Positions 49,220 through 58,188 are shown, counted from the first letter of the stretch. The stretch is DNA of 64,000 nucleotides from Opitutus sp. ER46 (GCF_003054705.1 NZ_QAYX01000019.1:62001-126000), one strand, 5' to 3'. Made by a program: numbers and translations. The notes: generated by a model from the sequence alone, not told the origin.

Positions 49220-50427
49220 GTGCCAGTCACCTTGTGAAATTCCGTGAGCAACCGGCGCGCATTCCGATGCGCGTCGAAGTTTTCCTCGACCCAGCGGCGC
49301 GCCTCGGCCCGCAGGCCTTCGGCCCACGCGTCGTCGAGCGACAGCCGGCGCAACGCCTCCACCCACTCCGCCGGCGCCTCGACGGGCGCGACGACGCCGT
49401 TAACGCGGTGCGTGATCGCTTCCGTCGTCGCCGCCGCGGGCGAGGTGATCACGACGGCGCCGACGGACATCGCCTCCGGGATTACGTTGGGCAGGCCGTC
49501 GCGGTCGCCGCTCGGGGCGATGACGCCGGTGTGCAACAGGGCGTCGGCCCAGGCGAGCTGGTTCCAGACTTCATGCTGCGGCAGATGCCCGGTGAAGGCC
49601 ACCCGGGCGCCGACGCCGAGCTCGCCTGCAAGTTTCTCCAGGCCCGCGCGGAGCGGTCCGTCGCCGACGATGCGGGCTTCGAACTCGACTCCAGCCGCCG
49701 CCAGCGCGGCATAAATGCGGAGCTGGCGGTCGAGTCCCTTTTTCTCCACGAGACGCGCGACGCTCACGAGGTGCAGGGGGGAACGCGAGGCGCGCAAAGG
49801 CTTCAGCGGCGCAATCTGGTCGAGCCCGCGCCGGATGCACACCACGCGCTCGGGCGGCAGTCCCCGCTCCACCAGCGCGCCGCGGCCCATCTCGGTCGAA
49901 GTGTGGACGAAGGCGGCGTGTTCGAGCTTGTCCATGAGCCACCAGTCGCCGCCGTGTTCATAGATGTCATACGCGTGGGCCGCCGCGCTGAAGCGATGGC
50001 CATCGATCCGCCACAACAGCCAGGCGGCGGTGGCGGGCGCCCCACCCCAGGCCGCGTGGACAAGCGTCGGCGGGTTGCGCCTGAACTCGCGCGCGTAGAT
50101 ACAGGCGAAGCCCGCGCCCAGCATGTTCTCCCAGAAGTTGAGCCAGGAGGGAGCCCGACGGGTGAACAGGCCCCGGAGCAGTTGTTTCAGCACGTCCGGC
50201 CGGCGCCAGCCCTCGATCGGGATCAACCAGAACAGAGTCAGCAGCCGCCACTTGTTGAAACTCGCGACCGGCACCCCGCGAAAACTGCCGCCGCCTCCCC
50301 ACAGCGAATACACCCGCAGGTTCACGCCCAACGCGCGCATCGCGGTGATCTCGCGCTGCAGGAAGGTCTCCGTGTTCGCGGGAAACGTGGTGAAGAGATA
50401 GGCGATGACGGGCGCGGAAGTGGACAA
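49216..50427 (-). CDS. GT4 family glycosyltransferase
   Basis: A 403-residue enzyme that begins with a TTG (50427), needed to include the conserved VIAYLFTTFPANTETFLQRE segment. Motifs: HAAWGGAPATAAWLLWRIDG, HLVSVARLVEKKGLDRQLRI, RIVGDGPLRAGLEKLAGELG and DGLPNVIPEAMSVGAVVITS with the C-terminal E-x7-E pattern. This resembles the exopolysaccharide GT4 group that begins with TFPxxTETF. It sits 80 bp downstream of the MGDG-type gene in the same direction and is coupled to 48185 by a 4-bp overlap. Confidence 0.88.
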   Translation of the reverse strand: MSTSAPVIAYLFTTFPANTETFLQREITAMRALGVNLRVYSLWGGGGSFRGVPVASFNKWRLLTLFWLIPIEGWRRPDVLKQLLRGLFTRRAPSWLNFWENMLGAGFACIYAREFRRNPPTLVHAAWGGAPATAAWLLWRIDGHRFSAAAHAYDIYEHGGDWWLMDKLEHAAFVHTSTEMGRGALVERGLPPERVVCIRRGLDQIAPLKPLRASRSPLHLVSVARLVEKKGLDRQLRIYAALAAAGVEFEARIVGDGPLRAGLEKLAGELGVGARVAFTGHLPQHEVWNQLAWADALLHTGVIAPSGDRDGLPNVIPEAMSVGAVVITSPAAATTEAITHRVNGVVAPVEAPAEWVEALRRLSLDDAWAEGLRAEARRWVEENFDAHRNARRLLTEFHKVTGT

Positions 50428-50507
50428 TGTCCCGGAAACGTAGGGGCAACGGCCAGCGGCAGGAAATCCGAAACTGGCGGCACCGCGCGGCCGCCCGAAA
50501 GAAGGGC

Positions 50508-51749
50508 CTAGCTGCCCGAGAGGATCGCCTGCAGCGCCTTGCCGTTGCCGTTCGGACGCGGCCAGGGCTGGCGGCGCACCTTCACGCCGGCGACTTCGTT
50601 GGCGAGCGTCACCAGTTCATCGATGAGAATGGTCGGATCCTCCTCGTAACGCAGCTTCAGGAAGTTCTCGCGCACACCCGCATAGACGGCGGCATCTTCC
50701 ATCCAGCGATCGATGATGCGGGCGAAGTCCTCGGCCCGCTCGATCTTCTCCGAGGCGGCGCCGTTGCGGAAGAATTTCCAGGTGAGCTCCTCCTGCGGCA
50801 TGATGCCGCCGAAGGCGTTGAAGATGATCGGACACTGGAAATGCAGCGCCTTGGCGCACGTCGTGGTGCCGCCGCGCGTGACGATCGCATCGCTCGCCTG
50901 CATCAGGAGGTGAACCGTCTCGGAGTACCCCTCGATATGGCAGTTGAACTCGGGATGCACGGTGCGCCAGTGCACGAGCTCATTGTACGTCTGCTTGTTG
51001 CGGCCGCAGATGACGATGGCCTGCACGCGGTCGGCGTATTTCACGAGCGCCGGCAGGAGGTCGCGGTGGTTGTTGGCGCCGTTGCCGCCCGTCGCGAGGA
51101 ACACGGTGAATAGGTCGGGATCGAGGCCCAGCCGCTTGCTGCGGTACACGCGGCGGTCCGCAGGGCCCAGCACCTCGATGTGTGAGCGCGGCAGCATGAG
51201 GTAGCCCCGGACGCGGGTCTTCTCCGGCGCAATACCCTTCTTGATCGCGTAGTCGTTCGCCGTGCGCGTGCGCGAGAAGTACATGTCGACCGTCGGCTCG
51301 ATCCAGTTGCGCGAGTAACCCCAGCCGCCGGAGAACTCACCGCAGTACGTGGCACAGCGGACCCGATCGGGGCCGAGGATCTTGCGGGCGGTCTGGAAGT
51401 AGCCGCGATTCAGGCAGTCGTGGACGCTGAAGACGAGATGCGGACGATACTCCTCCAGCACCTTCACGTAGTACTTGTTGCCGAACGTAACGTGGTGAGA
51501 GTTGAGATAACTGAGGACCTCGACTGCGGCATAGAACACGTTGTGCGCCCAGGGAGCATTCCGCTGGATCGAGTTGTACATGTTCACGCCGGTGCGATTC
51601 ACCACCGACGACTCCTCCAGCATCTGCTCGATCCGCACGTCGACGTCGTGCCGGTAAAGTTGGAAACACCACTCCGCGAACGCCTCGGCGCGGGCGTCGT
51701 GGCCGCCGCCGGTGCTGGACGTGAGGACGAGGATGCGAAGCTTGGGCAT
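50508..51749 (-). CDS. MGDG-synthase-type (GT28) diacylglycerol glycosyltransferase
   Basis: A 413-residue GT-B protein with the MGDG_synth N-terminal pattern: VLTSSTGGGHDARAEAFAEW at residues 7-26, then FSVHDCLNRGYFQTARKILG, the UDP-sugar domain (VFLATGGNGANNHRDLL) and IEGYSETVHLLMQASDAIVT with RGGTTTCAKALHF and PIIFNAFGGIMPQEELTW. Such enzymes add galactose or glucose to diacylglycerol or, in relatives, act on lipid acceptors. Here it lies between an SDR and a GT4 gene; its ATG shares one base with the SDR stop (TGATG), so translation is coupled. A glycolipid product fits the locus. Confidence 0.86.
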   Translation of the reverse strand: MPKLRILVLTSSTGGGHDARAEAFAEWCFQLYRHDVDVRIEQMLEESSVVNRTGVNMYNSIQRNAPWAHNVFYAAVEVLSYLNSHHVTFGNKYYVKVLEEYRPHLVFSVHDCLNRGYFQTARKILGPDRVRCATYCGEFSGGWGYSRNWIEPTVDMYFSRTRTANDYAIKKGIAPEKTRVRGYLMLPRSHIEVLGPADRRVYRSKRLGLDPDLFTVFLATGGNGANNHRDLLPALVKYADRVQAIVICGRNKQTYNELVHWRTVHPEFNCHIEGYSETVHLLMQASDAIVTRGGTTTCAKALHFQCPIIFNAFGGIMPQEELTWKFFRNGAASEKIERAEDFARIIDRWMEDAAVYAGVRENFLKLRYEEDPTILIDELVTLANEVAGVKVRRQPWPRPNGNGKALQAILSGS

Positions 51750-52597
51750 CAGGAAAGATGGAAGTAGCGGGCCTGCACGCGCCGACTGAGCGCCAGTGAA
51801 CCGAAGCGGGCGAGGAACGGCGCGATCACGGCCTGAAAGAACCGGCCGATCCGGACGGTGCCGCTCCTGCGCCGGGCCAGGGCGCGTCGGAGCCCCGCCG
51901 CGGCGTGGGCGGGAGCCGGGCCGCTCTGCATCATCTCGGCAAAGGCGGCCCAGGCCCGGTTCATCGCGGGCTTGGTCCAGGGCTGCCCGGGCCGCAGCAC
52001 GGAGCCTTCAAAATCGGTGCGGTAATCCCCCGGGCGCACGTCGAGCACCACGACGGGGCTGCCCTCGCACTCCATCATGAGGCTCTGGTTGAGCGCGGTG
52101 ATGCCGGCCTTGCACATGTTGTAGCCGGCCTGGAACGGCAGCGGGAATTCCGCCGCGAGCGAGGCGATGTTGACCAGCGCCGCGGGGCGGCCGCCGCGTG
52201 CCGGGGACTGCAGGCACCGCAGCCCCGCATGCGCGAGCCGCGCGGTGTGCACGAGCATCACCTCGAGTTGCTCCTGCCAGACGGCAAAGTCGGTGGCGGC
52301 AAACTCGCCAAACACGCCGTAGCCCGCGTTGTTGATGATGACGTCAAAGCCAGCCGCCGCCTGATTCGCGACGGTCATGGCCCGCTCGGCGGTCGCGCCG
52401 TCGCGCAGATCAAGCGCCACCGCGTGAAAACGGCCCGGGTAGCGGGCCAGAAGGTCGGCCAGCCGCGTCGCATCGCGCGACGTGCCCCAGACTTCCACGC
52501 CTTCACCCAGGAGCATTTCGGCAAACGCCATTCCCAGCCCCGTGCTCGCACCGGTCACGAACGCGGTGCGGTACAAATCAGAGAGTCGCGAGGACAC
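51749..52597 (-). CDS. Short-chain dehydrogenase/reductase
   Basis: A 282-residue classical SDR. AFVTGASTGLGMAFAEMLL is the TGxxxGxG cofactor motif, VIINNAGYGVFGEF the NNAG motif, and LVNIASLAAEFPLPFQAGYNMCK the Ser-Tyr-Lys active site. Reductases of this type (3-ketosphinganine or 3-oxoacyl-ACP reductases) would act after the oxoamine synthase or ketosynthase encoded nearby. The GTG at 52597 (VSSRLSDLYRTAFVTGA) is chosen; the open frame continues upstream without conserved sequence. It lies 65 bp after the ketosynthase gene and its stop overlaps the next start. Confidence 0.85.
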   Translation of the reverse strand: MSSRLSDLYRTAFVTGASTGLGMAFAEMLLGEGVEVWGTSRDATRLADLLARYPGRFHAVALDLRDGATAERAMTVANQAAAGFDVIINNAGYGVFGEFAATDFAVWQEQLEVMLVHTARLAHAGLRCLQSPARGGRPAALVNIASLAAEFPLPFQAGYNMCKAGITALNQSLMMECEGSPVVVLDVRPGDYRTDFEGSVLRPGQPWTKPAMNRAWAAFAEMMQSGPAPAHAAAGLRRALARRRSGTVRIGRFFQAVIAPFLARFGSLALSRRVQARYFHLS

Positions 52598-52662
52598 GGG
52601 TGTGGAAAGAAAGGCGCCGGGGCGGGAGTCACCGCACCCGGGACGAGGACGGCGGGATGACG

Positions 52663-53925
52663 TCAGCCGACGCGCTTGAACACGAGCGCCACATTCGCGC
52701 CACCGAAGCCGCTGCTGTTCTTCATGACGTAAGTCGGTGCGGTGTTGATCGTCTCGGTCGGCACGTTGATGCCCGCGCACTGCGGCTCGAGCTGTTTGAG
52801 ATGGGCGTTGCCCGGGATGAATCCCTCGCGCATCGCCAATGCGCAGAACGCCGATTCCATCGCGCCGGCCAGCGACAACCCGTGGCCTGTGAGGGCCTTG
52901 GTGCTGCTGACGTACGGCTTCTGCGCGGCCGCCGGGAATACCGCCCGCAGGGCCTTCGCCTCCGAAATATCGCCGATCAGCGTCGAGGTCGCGTGCGCGT
53001 TGACGTAGTCGATCTGGCCCGCCTCCACGCGCGCTGCCCGCAGGGCCTGCGTCATGGCGGCAGCCGAACCACTTCCCTCGGGATGCGAGATCGCGACGTT
53101 ATAGCCGTCCGAAGCCTGCCCCCAGCCCAGGAACTCGGCATAGGGCGTCACGCCGCGACGCGCGACTTCCTCCTCGGTCTCAAGCACCAGGACGGTGGCA
53201 CCGCCGGTGCCCACGAAGCCGTCACGGGCGGCGTCAAAGGGACGCGACGCGAGATTGGGATCGGCTTGGGGCGAAAGCGTGCGCATGCCGGCAAACGGCA
53301 GGATCGCGTCAACGTTACCATCCTCCGCCCCAACGACGAACATGCGCTTCTGGCGCCCGAGCGAGAGCTCATCGAAGGCGAAACCCAGCGCGTGCGCCGA
53401 CGAGGCACAGGCCGAGGAGAAGCCGCAGGACGCGCCGAGGATCTTGAAAGCGGCGACGAGATTGAAATTCAGCGTGCCGACAATCGACGCGACGATCCCG
53501 AGCGGCGAACAACGCATGACGCCATGTTTCACCAGCCGCTCGTGATGGTAGTGCGTGAGATACGGCGAGCCGCCCGACGCGGCGTAGAGGCCGGTGTCGG
53601 GGTTGGAGATGTCTGCCTCGCCCAGCTTCGCGTCCTCGATCGCCTGGAGGAGGGCGCAATGCGCGAACAAGCCGTTGGGCGCCATCGAGCGCAGCAGCTC
53701 GCGCTTGATCTTGTAGCGCGCGGGAAACGTCCAGTCCTCCGGGTCGGTCGAATCCGTCGTGAACTCCTTGATGGTGCCCACAACCTTCACCGGGATGTCC
53801 GGCTTCTGGAACGGCGGGTAGAGCTCAAAACCGTGACGGAGTTCGCGGAGGTTGCGCGAGACAGTTGCGGCATCGTTGCCGATGCTCGTCACGAAACCGA
53901 GGCCGGTGATAAAGACTCTGGGCAT
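52663..53925 (-). CDS. Beta-ketoacyl-ACP synthase (FabB/FabF-like)
   Basis: The 420-residue thiolase-fold enzyme has the full catalytic set: Cys173 in SSACASSAHALG, His311 in NAHATST, and Lys343 with His348 in STKALTGHGLSLAGA. The N-terminal RVFITGLGFVTSIGNDAATV and C-terminal NSSGFGGANVALVF match FabB/FabF. It elongates acyl-ACP by decarboxylative condensation. Because it lies in a lipid/glycan locus behind an ACP-FabZ fusion rather than in a fab operon, a dedicated pathway (unusual long-chain or secondary acyl product) is likely. A strong terminator sits between it and the upstream ACP gene, so it probably has its own promoter. Confidence 0.9.
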   Translation of the reverse strand: MPRVFITGLGFVTSIGNDAATVSRNLRELRHGFELYPPFQKPDIPVKVVGTIKEFTTDSTDPEDWTFPARYKIKRELLRSMAPNGLFAHCALLQAIEDAKLGEADISNPDTGLYAASGGSPYLTHYHHERLVKHGVMRCSPLGIVASIVGTLNFNLVAAFKILGASCGFSSACASSAHALGFAFDELSLGRQKRMFVVGAEDGNVDAILPFAGMRTLSPQADPNLASRPFDAARDGFVGTGGATVLVLETEEEVARRGVTPYAEFLGWGQASDGYNVAISHPEGSGSAAAMTQALRAARVEAGQIDYVNAHATSTLIGDISEAKALRAVFPAAAQKPYVSSTKALTGHGLSLAGAMESAFCALAMREGFIPGNAHLKQLEPQCAGINVPTETINTAPTYVMKNSSGFGGANVALVFKRVG

Positions 53926-54050
53926 GCTTGAGGTAGAAAGGACCCGCCGGCCGGCGGGCCGACGTCAGGGGAGCGAGTGAAGGTGGTTCCCCCACCGCGG
54001 TCAACGCGCGAGGCGGAACGCGCGCATATCGCGTCGACCCCGGCAGCCAC

Positions 54051-54080
54051 AAAAACGCCGCCAGGTTGCTCCTGACGGCG
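54051..54080 (-). terminator. Rho-independent terminator after the ACP-FabZ gene
   Basis: On the minus strand CGCCGTCAGG and CCTGGCGGCG pair over 10 bp (one U-G wobble) around an AGCAA loop and are followed directly by TTTTT (complement of 54051-54055). The hairpin starts 16 nt after the ACP-FabZ stop codon. This is the best intrinsic terminator in the window. It separates the ACP gene from the ketosynthase gene 125 bp further on. Confidence 0.85.
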
Positions 54081-54096
54081 TCGGAACAAAGGAGAC

Positions 54097-55098
54097 TCAG
54101 GCGTTGGCGGCAGCGCGCAGCGGTTCGGTCGCGACGGCGGCGGCGGCGGCCGGGGTATCGGGCGTCGCGATCGGCTCGGATTGACCGACGGCGCTGATCG
54201 GCACGGGCGCGTTGGTCGCGTCGGCGTACCCGAACAGCAACGAAATCTCTTCGACGATCACGGCCTTTTCCTGGCCGACACGAATCGAACCCTCGAAGGT
54301 CGCGAGCGGCAGTTTATTGCGCTTCGGCTTGATCGAAAGCGTGAGGATGTCGCCCGGGCGGCACTGGCGATGGGCACGCACGCCTTCGCAGCCGGTGAAG
54401 AAAATCTGCGCGGGATTAACGACCTTGCCGGCATCCGGCACGTGTCCTTCGAGCAAATACAGCACCGCGAGCTGGCCCAGCGCCTCGAGCATGATCGAAG
54501 CTGGCATAACGGGGTTGTCCTTGAAATGCCCCTGGAGGAAAAACTCCTGGCCGGTGATCTTGTATTTGGCGTTCGCCGCCGCCGAGCTCACCGACGCTTC
54601 GTTGAGGAAAAGGAAGGGCGGCTGGATCGGCATGACCGCGCCGATGGCCTCGATCGGCAGGAACTTCGTGGGCTTCGGCAGTGGAAGCCCGCGGATCTTG
54701 CAGTCGATAAATGTCTTAACATCGCCAACTGTACGGAGATTCCGCAGCTCATCGTTGTTGATCGACATCTGGAGGACGTCTTCCACGAGGATCACGATCT
54801 CCATCATCGTCAGCGAATCGATGCCGAGATCTTCGATCAGGCGCAGGTCGTCGTCGCCGTCTTTCAGCTTGGTGCGCAGCTCTGGTTCCACGAATCGCTC
54901 GATCACCCCGATGACCACCGCCGGCACATGGTCAGCATTGCCAGATTTACGAAACTGCACGGCCGCCTCGAAGGTCGAGGGGGAGCATCGCTTAAGTGCT
55001 TCGCGGAGCGTAGCTTCGTCCTCAGGGGCGAACGGCTTTACGGGCGCCGAAAACGACTTGTTCGAGCCCGAGGCGGGAGGGACGGCTGCGTCTGACAT
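54097..55098 (-). CDS. Acyl carrier protein fused to a FabZ-like hotdog dehydratase
   Basis: A 333-residue two-domain protein. Residues about 55-135 are an ACP with the phosphopantetheine site DLGIDSLTMMEIVILVEDVL (Ser95). Residues about 150-290 are a hotdog dehydratase with QGHFKDNPVMPASIMLEALG (His191 and Glu205 as in FabZ). The first 50 residues are Ser/Ala-rich then helical, and the C-terminal 40 are Ala/Pro/Thr-rich. ACP and FabZ are normally separate; the fusion tethers the acyl chain to the dehydratase, suggesting a specialised acyl product. It starts at the ATG at 55098, divergent from the GT4 gene, and heads the lipid locus. Confidence 0.88.
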   Translation of the reverse strand: MSDAAVPPASGSNKSFSAPVKPFAPEDEATLREALKRCSPSTFEAAVQFRKSGNADHVPAVVIGVIERFVEPELRTKLKDGDDDLRLIEDLGIDSLTMMEIVILVEDVLQMSINNDELRNLRTVGDVKTFIDCKIRGLPLPKPTKFLPIEAIGAVMPIQPPFLFLNEASVSSAAANAKYKITGQEFFLQGHFKDNPVMPASIMLEALGQLAVLYLLEGHVPDAGKVVNPAQIFFTGCEGVRAHRQCRPGDILTLSIKPKRNKLPLATFEGSIRVGQEKAVIVEEISLLFGYADATNAPVPISAVGQSEPIATPDTPAAAAAVATEPLRAAANA

Positions 55099-55333
55099 TG
55101 TTTGGACTTTGTATGTTACCGAGGGTGGGAAAGTAAAATCATTTCTTGCCCCGGGCCCTGGATGGTCAGCCCCAACGGAGAGTAGTTCCACACCCCGTTG
55201 CCAGTCAGCGACCCGCACGAGATTGTCAGAAATTTGCGAGTTGCCAGCAGGCTCTTGCCACCACCGCCACCGCCTTCCTAATCTTCCGCCCTTGTCCGTC
55301 GGCCCGTGCGCCGCTCCGGGCCCAACGCTACAT
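55099..55333. promoter_or_regulatory. 235-bp divergent region between the ACP-FabZ and GT4 genes
   Basis: Both genes read away from this gap, so it should hold their two promoters. The stretch nearest the ACP start is the most A/T-rich part (TTTGTATGTTACCGAGGG, GGGAAAGTAAAATCATTTC). No convincing -35/-10 pair or inverted repeat with operator character was found. The middle and right parts have no feature I can name. Confidence 0.4.
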
Positions 55334-56491
55334 ATGAGTGCCTCGTGCACCGACGACCAACGGCCTGTCTTCCTGATCACCCACGAATTCTATCCGAAGC
55401 GCGGGGGCATCGCCACGTTCACGGAGGAGATCGCCCGAGCCACGGCCAAGTTGGGGTACAACGTCGAAGTCTGGGCCCAATCTGCGCCCGAGCAGGCCGC
55501 CAAGGAAGACTGGCCCTTCCAGCTGCGCCGTCTGCCCTTGAAGGGCTCGCATGATCTCGGCTGCCAGATCCAGCTCGCGCGCGAGTTGATCCGGCGCCGC
55601 CGCGACCTTAGGCATGCGACGGTCTACCTGCCGGAGCCAGGCCCGATGCTGGCCATGATGCTGCTGCAGTTTTTCCACGCGTTTCGCCCTCACCGGCTGG
55701 TGCTCACCTTTCACGGCTCCGAGATTCTCAAGTTCACGAGCAGCCCGGTACGCCGTGCCCTCGCGCGGCGGCTGATCCAGCACGCCACCCGGATCAGCAC
55801 CCTCACCCACTTCACCCGCGACCTCCTCCTGTCTCACTTCCCGGAAGCCCGGGAGAAGATATTCCTCACCCCGGGCGCGCTCCGCTCCGACTTCGCGGTC
55901 GTTCCGCCCCGGCGCACCGCCCGCAAGGACAAAACCGTTGTCCTGACGGTAGGGCGCCTGCACCCGCGCAAAGGACAGCTCGAGACGCTTCAGGCGCTCC
56001 AGCTGCTGCCGGCCGCCACCCGTGCCAAGCTCGAGTACTGGATCGTGGGCGGTCAAAGCCGCAATGGCTACGAAGCCGCCCTCCGCGAGGCCGCTGCCAA
56101 ACGGCCCGACCTCACGGTCCGTTTCTTCGGCAACATTCCCGACGACGAACTCTCGGACGTTTACGAACGCGCCGACATCTTTGCGATGACCAGCGTCAAC
56201 CTCGAGACGAGCATCGAGGGCTTCGGGCTCGTCTACATCGAAGCCGCCGCCCACGGCCTGCCCGTCGTCGCCCATGATGTCGGCGGCGTGTCCGAAGCTG
56301 TGGTCGATGGCGTCACGGGCCTGCTGGTGCCGCCGCACCGGCCCGTGCAACTGGCAGCCGCTTTCGAGAAACTCATTCACGACCCGGATCTGCGACGTCG
56401 CCTCGGCGATTCCGGCCGCGCCTTCGCCCAGCGCAACTGCTGGAAGCAATCGGCCGCCGCCCTCTTCAGTCCAGAGGACGCCGTCATATGA
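55334..56491 (+). CDS. GT4 family glycosyltransferase
   Basis: A 385-residue GT-B transferase. It starts with FLITHEFYPKRGGIATFTEE, the typical GT4 N-terminus with a glycine-rich loop. It continues with LVLTFHGSEILKFTSSPVRR, VLTVGRLHPRKGQLETLQAL, RFFGNIPDDELSDVYERADI and TSIEGFGLVYIEAAAHGLPV (EX7E). The ATG at 55334 gives this N-terminus exactly. It shares a 4-bp ATGA overlap with the thioesterase gene, tying glycan transfer to acyl metabolism in one operon. Confidence 0.9.
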   Translation: MSASCTDDQRPVFLITHEFYPKRGGIATFTEEIARATAKLGYNVEVWAQSAPEQAAKEDWPFQLRRLPLKGSHDLGCQIQLARELIRRRRDLRHATVYLPEPGPMLAMMLLQFFHAFRPHRLVLTFHGSEILKFTSSPVRRALARRLIQHATRISTLTHFTRDLLLSHFPEAREKIFLTPGALRSDFAVVPPRRTARKDKTVVLTVGRLHPRKGQLETLQALQLLPAATRAKLEYWIVGGQSRNGYEAALREAAAKRPDLTVRFFGNIPDDELSDVYERADIFAMTSVNLETSIEGFGLVYIEAAAHGLPVVAHDVGGVSEAVVDGVTGLLVPPHRPVQLAAAFEKLIHDPDLRRRLGDSGRAFAQRNCWKQSAAALFSPEDAVI

Positions 56492-56913
56492 TCCAGTCCA
56501 GGGCTGAGATTACCGTCCGCTACGCCGAAACGGACATGATGGGCGTCGTGTACCACGGCAGCTACCTGCCGTGGTTTGAGGTCGGACGCACGACCCTGAT
56601 GAAGGACCTCGGGCTGCCGTACCGCGATCTCGAGGCCCAGGGTTTTCTCCTGCCCGTGCTCGAGGTGAACGTGAAGTACCGCCGTCCCGCGAAGTACGAC
56701 GACGTGATCACGATCGTCACCACGATGCGCGAGAAGCCGATGCTGCGTATCCGCCTGGAGTATGAGGTGAAGCGTGGCGATGAACTGCTCGCGACCGGTC
56801 ACACGGTGCACACGTTCATCGACCGCGAGGGCAAGGTCGTCCGGCCGCCCCCTCAGGTGATTGCCGTCTTCGACGCGGGCTTTGCCGCCGCCGACCGGTC
56901 CGCGACCACCTGA
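56488..56913 (+). CDS. 4HBT-family acyl-CoA/acyl-ACP thioesterase (YbgC/FadM-like)
   Basis: The 141-residue hotdog-fold enzyme has VRYAETDMMGVVYHGSYLPW at residues 10-29, containing the active-site Asp of the YbgC-type (D-x-x-G-x-V-x-x). FEVGRTTLMKDLGLPYRDLE and KYRRPAKYDDVITIVTTM follow. It would release or edit acyl chains made by the ketosynthase/dehydratase in the same locus. It starts in an ATGA overlap with the GT4 gene and ends 6 bp before the convergent queG stop. Confidence 0.9.
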   Translation: MIQSRAEITVRYAETDMMGVVYHGSYLPWFEVGRTTLMKDLGLPYRDLEAQGFLLPVLEVNVKYRRPAKYDDVITIVTTMREKPMLRIRLEYEVKRGDELLATGHTVHTFIDREGKVVRPPPQVIAVFDAGFAAADRSATT

Positions 56914-56919
56914 CCACCG

Positions 56920-58137
56920 TCACGCCCCGCCCGGAGCCGGGCGGCACGCGTCGTACTCCGCGAGCACCAGCGGGTCCGTCTCCTTCGCACGCGCCGCGAC
57001 CAAGGCGTCGCCCCCACCCAGCTGCCTCACCGCCCAGACGGCATGGGCCCGTACAAGCGGCAGCGGATGCGCCACCGCGAGGTTGAGCAACTGCGGCAGC
57101 AGCAATCGATCGCCGCTGTTTCCCGCCACCACGCAGGCATTCCGCAGGAGCCCGGCCAGCTTTAGCCGCTTGATGGGCGTCCGGCGGAAAACCTCCGCAA
57201 AACGCTCCGGGGTGAGCGCCAGGAGATCCTCCAGCGTCAACGCCGCCAGGTCGTGGCGCGCCGCTAGCAACAGCCGCCGACCTTCGCGGGCAAAACGGTT
57301 CCACGGGCAAACCTCCAGGCACAGATCGCACCCATAGATCCGCTGGCCGATGCCGGCCCGCAACTCGCGGGGAATCACGCCCTTGTTTTCGATTGTCTGA
57401 TACGACACGCAACGGCGCGCATCCACCACGCCCGGCGCCGCAAACGCCCGCGTCGGACACGCGTCCAGGCATCGGGTGCATTTTCCGCAAAGCAGTCCCA
57501 CGGGCGGCCGCGCGGATGCCGTCTCTGTCGCGGCATCGGCCCGCGCGGCGGGTTTCCGCAAGGGCTCGTCCGGCACGAAGTCCAGCCGGGTCAGGATCGC
57601 CGCCAGAATCAGCCAGTTCCCGTGGTCGCGCGGCGCGATGAGCATGGCGTTCTTGCCCACGAAACCGAGGCCCGCGCGCGCCGCCCAGCCACGCTCGATC
57701 ACCGGGCCGGTGTCGACGTAGTAGCGGTAGTCTGTCGCCTCCACGCCGTACAACGCCTCGATGGCACGCCCCGCCGCGACCAGCGCCGGCTTCATCGTGT
57801 CGTGATAATCCTCATGCAGCGCATACCGCGCCCAGCGGGGCGCATCGGCACCTCCCGTCGGCGTCGCGAGTTGCCCGTGCCAGTAGCTCACGCCGAGCAG
57901 GATCATGCTCCGCGCGCCCGACAGCACGAGTCCCGGATCGAGCCGCTTGTCCAGCGAACGCTCCATCCAGTGCATGTCCGCGTGCATCCCCGCCGCCAGC
58001 CACTCCGCCAGCCCGCCCGGGACGGGGGGAGCCGGTCCCGCCTCGAGCTGCGCAAAGCGCACCGCATCGAACCCCAGTTCGTGCAGCCGCGCGCGCAACC
58101 GCGCTTGTCGGGAGGCGGCGGAAACGAGGTCAGGCAT
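56920..58137 (-). CDS. queG: Epoxyqueuosine reductase
   Basis: Last enzyme of queuosine tRNA-base synthesis, reducing epoxyqueuosine with cobalamin and two 4Fe-4S clusters. The 405-residue length and order fit. The N-terminal domain has MILLGVSYWHGQL and an RYALHEDYHDTMKPAL segment; the first ferredoxin motif is CGKCTRCLDACPTRAF and the second CDLCLEVCPWNRFA. A C-terminal HEAT-like region follows (LALTPERFAEVFRRTPIKRL). CVSYQTIENKG is a strong family signature. The ATG at 58137 (MPDLVSAASRQ) is chosen; another lies five codons upstream. Confidence 0.93.
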   Translation of the reverse strand: MPDLVSAASRQARLRARLHELGFDAVRFAQLEAGPAPPVPGGLAEWLAAGMHADMHWMERSLDKRLDPGLVLSGARSMILLGVSYWHGQLATPTGGADAPRWARYALHEDYHDTMKPALVAAGRAIEALYGVEATDYRYYVDTGPVIERGWAARAGLGFVGKNAMLIAPRDHGNWLILAAILTRLDFVPDEPLRKPAARADAATETASARPPVGLLCGKCTRCLDACPTRAFAAPGVVDARRCVSYQTIENKGVIPRELRAGIGQRIYGCDLCLEVCPWNRFAREGRRLLLAARHDLAALTLEDLLALTPERFAEVFRRTPIKRLKLAGLLRNACVVAGNSGDRLLLPQLLNLAVAHPLPLVRAHAVWAVRQLGGGDALVAARAKETDPLVLAEYDACRPAPGGA

Positions 58138-58188
58138 GCTCACGCCGAGCAATGGAGCCGCAAATCCGCCCGCCGTCCACTCCCCGCC

